In this document: piece after piece, positions 6,630 through 10,341 of the stretch | How the letters are laid out: every line of letters starts with the position of its first letter | Numbering within the stretch: position 1 is the first letter of the stretch | Assembly (NCBI GenBank): GCA_014885115.2 | Contig: WKLE02006778.1 | Span: 1-10,341, forward strand | Direction: 5' to 3' | DNA from: Asterionellopsis glacialis | Lineage: Eukaryota > Bacillariophyta > Plagiogrammaphyceae > Rhaphoneidales > Asterionellopsidaceae | Length of the DNA stretch: 10,341 nt | Notes under the pieces: model-generated | The model's database searches: none | What the model was told of the DNA's origin: nothing | The model's input: only the letters and a program-made list of their open reading frames with translations | Position numbers and translations under genes: made by a program

Positions 6630-7415
6630 ATGAGCCTTTCGCAAAGATATGGCAGAACAATGGACCGTCAAGAGGAAATTGACTTCAATCGTACAATCAC
6701 CAGATCGATTGTGGAAAATGATACAGAATGGAAAAAGATCCGAGCATTACTTCGTAAAGATGGAGTGATCACTACATACGCTGCTCAACAGTTCATTCTG
6801 AAGGAAGTAGTTGATCAACGGCTACACAAGTATAATGCAGGGCACGATGAGCATTCTACCAATTGTAGCAAGAGCAACTATACCAAGAAGTCACAAGATC
6901 AGGATAATGAGCATAGAGGTGATGACATTGAAGTTTGTCGACGCCTCTCCGCAACCTCTGTTGATCGTGTCGTAAAAAAATTACTACGATCAAATGATCG
7001 TGAATCATCATTACGATCAATGAGACGATTATCATCTTGTTCTGCTAGCAGCTTAAAAAGCTTGTCATCATCATCATCAGCTGCACTGCAGACATCATCG
7101 TCATCAAAGCACTTAAAGAAGAGTTCGATAAGTTCAAGACCAATGTCCCTTGCCGAATTGGCTATGGATAACAGGCGGAAATCTAATGCTAATGCTGTTT
7201 GGGATTCGTGGACAGGTCCAAAAGATGATAACCCTGGTAGTCCAAAGCGTTCATCATTGAAGGAGAAATTTTCAGCAAACCTTTACTCCGAACTAGATGC
7301 TTTAGCAGTCCTATGTCCTTCGGGGAGGCCGTCACTCACGAAGGCTGAAAAACTTAGAGGATCACTGGAAACAGCACTCAATCTTGTAGCATTGGAAGAC
7401 GAGCTATGGAAATAA
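6630..7415 (+). CDS. Hypothetical Ser-rich protein with repeated Arg-Arg-x-Ser sites (261 aa)
   Basis: Not recognised. The ATG follows an in-frame TAA 12 bases upstream and sits in an A-rich AAAACC leader. There is no signal peptide or membrane segment, so it is probably cytosolic or nuclear. Residues 1-70 look helical and charged (EEIDFNRTITRSIVENDTEW and onward). Residues 75-100 are hydrophilic and acidic. Residues about 105-175 are basic and Ser-rich, with a TCA-codon run at 7065-7079. The last 55 residues are helix-like and end in VALEDELWK. RRLS at 104-107, RRLS at 132-135 and RRKS at 182-185 match the consensus of basophilic kinases such as PKA; SPKRSS at 204-209 is similar. Regulation by phosphorylation is inference. 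The stop codon lies inside an AATAAA hexamer. The final 50 codons and the following sequence are duplicated downstream, but this copy keeps an intact frame. Confidence 0.72.
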   Translation: MSLSQRYGRTMDRQEEIDFNRTITRSIVENDTEWKKIRALLRKDGVITTYAAQQFILKEVVDQRLHKYNAGHDEHSTNCSKSNYTKKSQDQDNEHRGDDIEVCRRLSATSVDRVVKKLLRSNDRESSLRSMRRLSSCSASSLKSLSSSSSAALQTSSSSKHLKKSSISSRPMSLAELAMDNRRKSNANAVWDSWTGPKDDNPGSPKRSSLKEKFSANLYSELDALAVLCPSGRPSLTKAEKLRGSLETALNLVALEDELWK

Positions 7416-7416
7416 A
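7411..7416 (+). terminator. AATAAA polyadenylation-type hexamer overlapping the stop codon
   Basis: AATAAA at 7411-7416 contains the TAA stop (7413-7415) of the 261-residue gene. The corresponding hexamer is kept in the downstream duplicate at 7786-7791. If used, cleavage would leave a very short 3' untranslated region. Diatom poly(A) signals are poorly defined, so this is tentative. Confidence 0.25.
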
Positions 7417-7643
7417 GTTTAAAAAAAGAGAGAGAATCGAAAGTTATATAAATCATAATTTGATGATAAAGAATAGTTCTGTAAGATAATTTTGTTTCAT
7501 TACGAATTATAATGTTACAAATCTGTTTCAAGAACCACGTGTCTTATTCTGTTCTCTTTTCTCATTGCGCATGAAATAGGTCTGCTAGATCTTTGCAGTG
7601 CTTCAAGAATTCATACAGTTTCTGCATTTCTACAAGTATTGTA

Positions 7644-7790
7644 AATTTCAGCAAACCCTTACTCCGAACTAGATGCTTTGGCAGTCCTATGTCCTTCGGG
7701 GAGACAGTCACTAACGATGGCTGAAAAACTTTGAGGATCACTGGAATCAGCACTCAATCTTGTAGCATTGGAAGACGAGCTATGAAATAA
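7644..7790 (+). pseudogene. Decayed duplicate of the 261-aa gene's last 50 codons
   Basis: This is the coding portion of the second repeat copy. Relative to the intact copy it lacks one T near its start (a shift of frame), has AGA changed to TGA (Arg to stop) in the segment after AEKL, and lacks one G in the terminal Trp codon. It has no start codon of its own. It therefore cannot encode the C-terminal domain and is a gene-fragment pseudogene made by the tandem duplication. Whether it is transcribed as part of the upstream gene's 3' untranslated region is unknown. Confidence 0.85.
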
Positions 7791-8164
7791 AGTTAAAAAA
7801 AAGAGAGAGAATCGAAAGTTATGTAAATCATTATTTGATGATAAAGAATAGTTCTGTAAGATAATTTTGTCTAACTACAAAGTATAATGTTACGAATCTG
7901 TTTCAAGAACCATGCGGCTTATTCTGTTCTCTTTACCAATTGCCCACGAAACAGGTCTGCTTGATCTTTACATTGTGCTTCAAGAATTCTTCATTCTTCC
8001 ACAATGCCTACAGTTTCTGCATTTCTAAAGGTACTGTACTTCAACCGAAGCATTTCTACATTACTGATACGGCAGTTTTTAAATAGATTACATCCATTAT
8101 CTTGCTTGCAGATGAGAACTCTCTAGCTAGGAGTCTTCGAAAGTTCTTCAAAAAATTGTTCTGT

Positions 8165-8206
8165 AGATAGTCCTACTGTAACCCGTACGAGTAGGAGATA
8201 GTCCTA
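8165..8206. repeat. Hairpin with overlapping direct repeat
   Basis: TCCTACT (8171-8177) is the exact reverse complement of AGTAGGA (8190-8196), with a 12-base loop containing CGTACG. AGATAGTCCTA occurs at 8165-8175 and again at 8196-8206, followed by seven T. The stem plus T-run resembles a terminator in form, but that mechanism is not expected for a eukaryotic mRNA gene. Role unknown. Confidence 0.4.
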
Positions 8207-8421
8207 TTTTTTTCAGAGCTCAGATAGAACATCTGGACAGACGCTTAAGAGTGGAAAATTATTTCAAAATTATCCCTATCTCTTTCAATTTCGTCATGGG
8301 ATAAAAACTGCGTAGGACGTTCGCATGCGTGTTTTGTGCTTTCGGTATGTGTCCAATCGTGACACACTGAAACACCCCAAAATGCAACAAAGAATATTTG
8401 TTAACAACAGAACACAAAGAA

Positions 8422-8428
8422 GACGTCA
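8422..8428 (-). promoter_or_regulatory. CRE-like site upstream of the MATE gene
   Basis: GACGTCA on the plus strand reads TGACGTC on the minus strand, seven of eight bases of the cAMP-response element, and contains the diatom hexamers ACGTCA and TGACGT. It is 190 bases before the transporter start at 8618, within normal promoter range. Binding by a bZIP factor is inference. Confidence 0.3.
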
Positions 8429-8460
8429 TCATCTCACTTCGCAGTGCTAGAGGGACAAAA

Positions 8461-8520
8461 ATGACAGACAGTGCTAGCCGACACCTACGCTGTATTTTCT
8501 CGTTATTGAAGTCGAATTGA
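8461..8520 (+). CDS. Possible 19-codon upstream ORF
   Basis: ATG at 8461 opens a short frame (MTDSASRHLRCIFSLLKSN) that ends with TGA at 8518-8520, about 100 bases before the transporter start. If transcription begins upstream of 8461, this ORF would be met first by scanning ribosomes and could reduce transporter translation. Because the transcription start is unknown, it may equally lie outside the mRNA. Confidence 0.15.
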   Translation: MTDSASRHLRCIFSLLKSN

Positions 8521-8617
8521 ACAATAACTCCTCATTACCATCATCGGCATCTTTTATCCGATTTATATTTCTTAGGCAAATCATTACCAGAAGTTGCCTT
8601 TTGAACATAATACTGAA

Positions 8618-10341
8618 ATGCACGTCATGAATTGTAAAAGTAATAGACGAAAGGTGACTTTTGTTCTTGTTTGGATTCTTTATGAAGCTGCGATAACATC
8701 ATCATTTCAACTGCGGTATGCAAAAATATCAAGGAAAATACCACCATTTCCCACAGTTGGCAGAAGTACTTATAGATCTACCATCAATATGTCATCGGCA
8801 TCAATCGAGAGTACTCCGTTTCCGGACGATGAAAGCAGTTCTTCTTCCTCCACCAGAAAGCAGCTTTCTACAGACACACCAAATGAGAATGTTCTCAAGA
8901 AGTCTGTAGATAAGGATATCACGTCCAACGACGGTGTCCCGACGTATCGAAATTTGATGATCTTTATTTGTACAACAATTTTAATTTGGTTATCTGAACC
9001 TCTTTTGTCTCTTGTGGATACGACTGTCATTGGGCAATCATCTGCCCGTAATGCAGTTGTACAACTTGCCGCACTAGGACCATCCACAATGCTTATTGAC
9101 TCAGGTATATATACGTTTTACTTTTTAAGTATTGCTACAACCAACATAATGGCACCAGCCTTGGCCAAGAAAGATTATAAAAAGTTACAAACTACAGCAT
9201 CACATGTTATGGGTGTTGCTACTGTCCTTGGATCACTCATAACGGCAATTGTGTTTGCATTTGGTAAACCACTGTTAGAATGGACATCAGGTACAAGTAG
9301 TACACCCGAACTTATCCGATTAGCGTTGGCGTATTCTCAAATACGTAGTTTGGCGGCACCCTTTGCTATTTTGGGCTGCGTCACACAAAGTATTTGTTTG
9401 GCAACATTAGATACCTTTACACCTGCATTAGCAGTAGCTGCAGCATGTGCTATCAATGTCATAGGTGACATATGGCTTGTTAGTAAATGTAATATGGGAA
9501 TTGAAGGTGCAGCTATTGCAACTGCGACTGCCTCTGTTGCATCTAGTATGATTTTGTTACGAGAATGTCGTCGGAAAATGGTCAAATGGCGTCAGAAAAC
9601 AACACAAACCGAACAAGAAACAACAACAACAGCGTCTCTAATATCTCCTGATGAAGGTAGCGATACTAACGGGACAAACTTGCCAGCTGCAAATGGTGAT
9701 ATTGCCAAGACATCATCACTTGACGGTTCAAAGAATTTTAATGGAGGAACAACGAGTGGCTCAGATAAGGTGAATGGTGATGATAACAGCATACCAAAAG
9801 CAAGCACTGAAAAAGAAATCATACCATTCATGTCGCTTCCTGATCGGAATTCCTTGACTCAACTTGTGAAACTTGCGGGACCCATTTTCTTTGTCATGGT
9901 GGGGAAAATTATTTGTTATTCTTCCATGACATTACGAGCAACTGATTTTGGTGTACTAGCGTTAGCTTGTCACAATGTCATGATGAGAATCTTTTTCTTT
10001 TATGGGACCTTCGGCGACAGCATGAGTCAAGCAGTACAAAGTTTCCTACCCCAGGTACTCTTCAAGGGTAGCGATAGTAGTAGTAACCAATTGAAACTAA
10101 CACAGGAAGAAGGTACCAGTAATACCGGGAATAAGGACAACAAGCGTGGATTAAGAATCCTTCTACTACGACTTGGTATTATATCAGCATGTCTAGGTGC
10201 AACAACTTCACAAGCTGGTGTTTGGATATTGAAATACTGTGGATCGTACTTTACAAGAGATACCAATATGATGGCCATGATGGCTAAGAATACTGGGTAC
10301 TTGGGATTTTCATTGCTTCTTCATCCGTTCATTATGCTCTT
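8618..10341 (+). CDS. Plastid-targeted MATE-family transporter (partial, 3' end outside window)
   Basis: This is a multidrug-and-toxin-extrusion (MATE) family secondary transporter, which exports small organic molecules in exchange for H+ or Na+. It is open from 8576 to the window edge without introns; 574 codons are present. The first in-frame ATG is 8618, with another at 8627. Residues 1-29 form a signal peptide (VTFVLVWILYEAAITSS), and Phe30 begins FQLRYAKISRKIPPF, a basic transit stretch, so a plastid membrane is the likely site. TM1 at 113-139 carries SEPLLSLVDTTVIGQ, followed by LAALGPS; TM6 carries GIEGAAIATATASVAS. These are MATE signatures, closest in feel to the plant plastid DTX/EDS5 type. 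Six N-lobe segments end near 315. A hydrophilic Thr/Asn/Asp-rich loop (about 315-408) precedes TM7 (LVKLAGPIFFVMVGK), and a second hydrophilic insert lies near 482-512. The sequence stops around TM10. The substrate is unknown. Confidence 0.9.
   Translation, partial: MHVMNCKSNRRKVTFVLVWILYEAAITSSFQLRYAKISRKIPPFPTVGRSTYRSTINMSSASIESTPFPDDESSSSSSTRKQLSTDTPNENVLKKSVDKDITSNDGVPTYRNLMIFICTTILIWLSEPLLSLVDTTVIGQSSARNAVVQLAALGPSTMLIDSGIYTFYFLSIATTNIMAPALAKKDYKKLQTTASHVMGVATVLGSLITAIVFAFGKPLLEWTSGTSSTPELIRLALAYSQIRSLAAPFAILGCVTQSICLATLDTFTPALAVAAACAINVIGDIWLVSKCNMGIEGAAIATATASVASSMILLRECRRKMVKWRQKTTQTEQETTTTASLISPDEGSDTNGTNLPAANGDIAKTSSLDGSKNFNGGTTSGSDKVNGDDNSIPKASTEKEIIPFMSLPDRNSLTQLVKLAGPIFFVMVGKIICYSSMTLRATDFGVLALACHNVMMRIFFFYGTFGDSMSQAVQSFLPQVLFKGSDSSSNQLKLTQEEGTSNTGNKDNKRGLRILLLRLGIISACLGATTSQAGVWILKYCGSYFTRDTNMMAMMAKNTGYLGFSLLLHPFIML

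Larger units (their letters stand above)
7266..8037 (+). repeat. Tandem duplication of a gene 3' end and its downstream sequence
   Basis: Two head-to-tail copies of about 377 and 395 bases abut at 7643. Copy 1 (7266-7643) covers the last 50 codons of the 261-residue gene plus about 230 bases beyond the stop. Copy 2 (7643-8037) repeats the same order at an offset of about 376 bases. Over the 150 coding bases I count eight substitutions and two single-base deletions. The noncoding part is about as similar, including AGAGAGAATCGAAAGTTAT. Copy 2 carries an extra block of about 18 bases near 7992-8009. The junction is close to A-T rich AAATTT, consistent with unequal exchange or replication slippage. 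Similar divergence in coding and noncoding parts suggests copy 2 is drifting. Confidence 0.92.
8038..8617. other. Intergenic region and probable promoter of the MATE gene
   Basis: This region lies between the duplication and the transporter start. It contains a small hairpin with overlapping direct repeats (8165-8206), a CRE-like half-site (8422-8428) and a 19-codon upstream ORF (8461-8520), each listed separately. TAG at 8573-8575 closes the transporter frame upstream. I see no other gene. Confidence 0.55.

Noticed and set aside
8165..8213. Rho-independent terminator
   Set aside because: The hairpin plus T-run has the right form, but the window is eukaryotic nuclear DNA, where this mechanism is not expected for mRNA genes.
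8718..8909. 63-codon plus-strand ATG frame at the start of the MATE region
   Set aside because: It lies out of frame within the presequence of the transporter; the transporter frame has clear family signatures.
9337..9831. Two minus-strand frames (82 and 79 codons) inside the MATE gene
   Set aside because: Antisense shadows of membrane-segment and Ser/Thr-loop codons.
1..10341. tRNA, rRNA, CRISPR array, telomere repeat, long terminal repeats or transposase/reverse transcriptase motifs
   Set aside because: Scanned by eye on both strands; no T-loop consensus with a matching cloverleaf, no regularly spaced repeats and no mobile-element protein motif was found.

Overview
The window looks like a gene-sparse, AT-rich stretch of a nuclear genome from a microalga with a complex plastid, most likely a diatom. 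The evidence is internal. Two unrelated genes encode N-termini of the diatom/heterokont plastid-import type: a signal peptide ending in Ser, then Phe as the first residue of a Ser/Thr/basic transit stretch. Genes are nearly intron-free and separated by long A+T-rich gaps, and several proteins are rich in Ser, Thr, Asn and Gln runs. No bacterial operon structure, tRNA, rRNA, CRISPR array or intact transposon was seen. The species cannot be fixed from this sequence.

Layout. Positions 1-1173 hold no convincing gene. They start with a cluster of cAMP-responsive-element-like motifs (TGACGC, TGACGTCA, then TGACGTCG) and a G-box, which may be the promoter of a gene to the left of the window. Positions 1174-2850 (+) encode a 558-residue low-complexity protein with a Lys-rich, nuclear-signal-like run and one ordered Trp-rich segment. 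The same reading frame looks protein-like past its double stop, and good splice signals are present there, so its 3' end is uncertain. Positions 3630-4121 (-) encode a small, very acidic protein with a plastid presequence and a CAA-repeat leader. Positions 4141-6629 are a 2.5-kb AT-rich gap with small repeats, a hairpin and one 161-codon ORF of doubtful status. Positions 6630-7415 (+) encode a 261-residue Ser-rich protein carrying three Arg-Arg-x-Ser sites. Its last 50 codons plus about 230 bases of downstream sequence are duplicated in tandem, and the second copy (7643-8037) is decayed. From 8618 to the right edge (+) runs the N-terminal three quarters of a MATE-family membrane transporter with a plastid presequence, cut off by the window.

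The genes do not form an evident pathway. The only shared theme is plastid location for two of the four (the small acidic protein and the MATE transporter). The two Ser-rich proteins are unrecognised. I found no convincing new multi-gene system. The most notable items are the plastid-addressed MATE protein with large hydrophilic insertions, the partial tandem duplication, the unresolved 3' end of the 558-residue gene, and the bZIP-type motifs.
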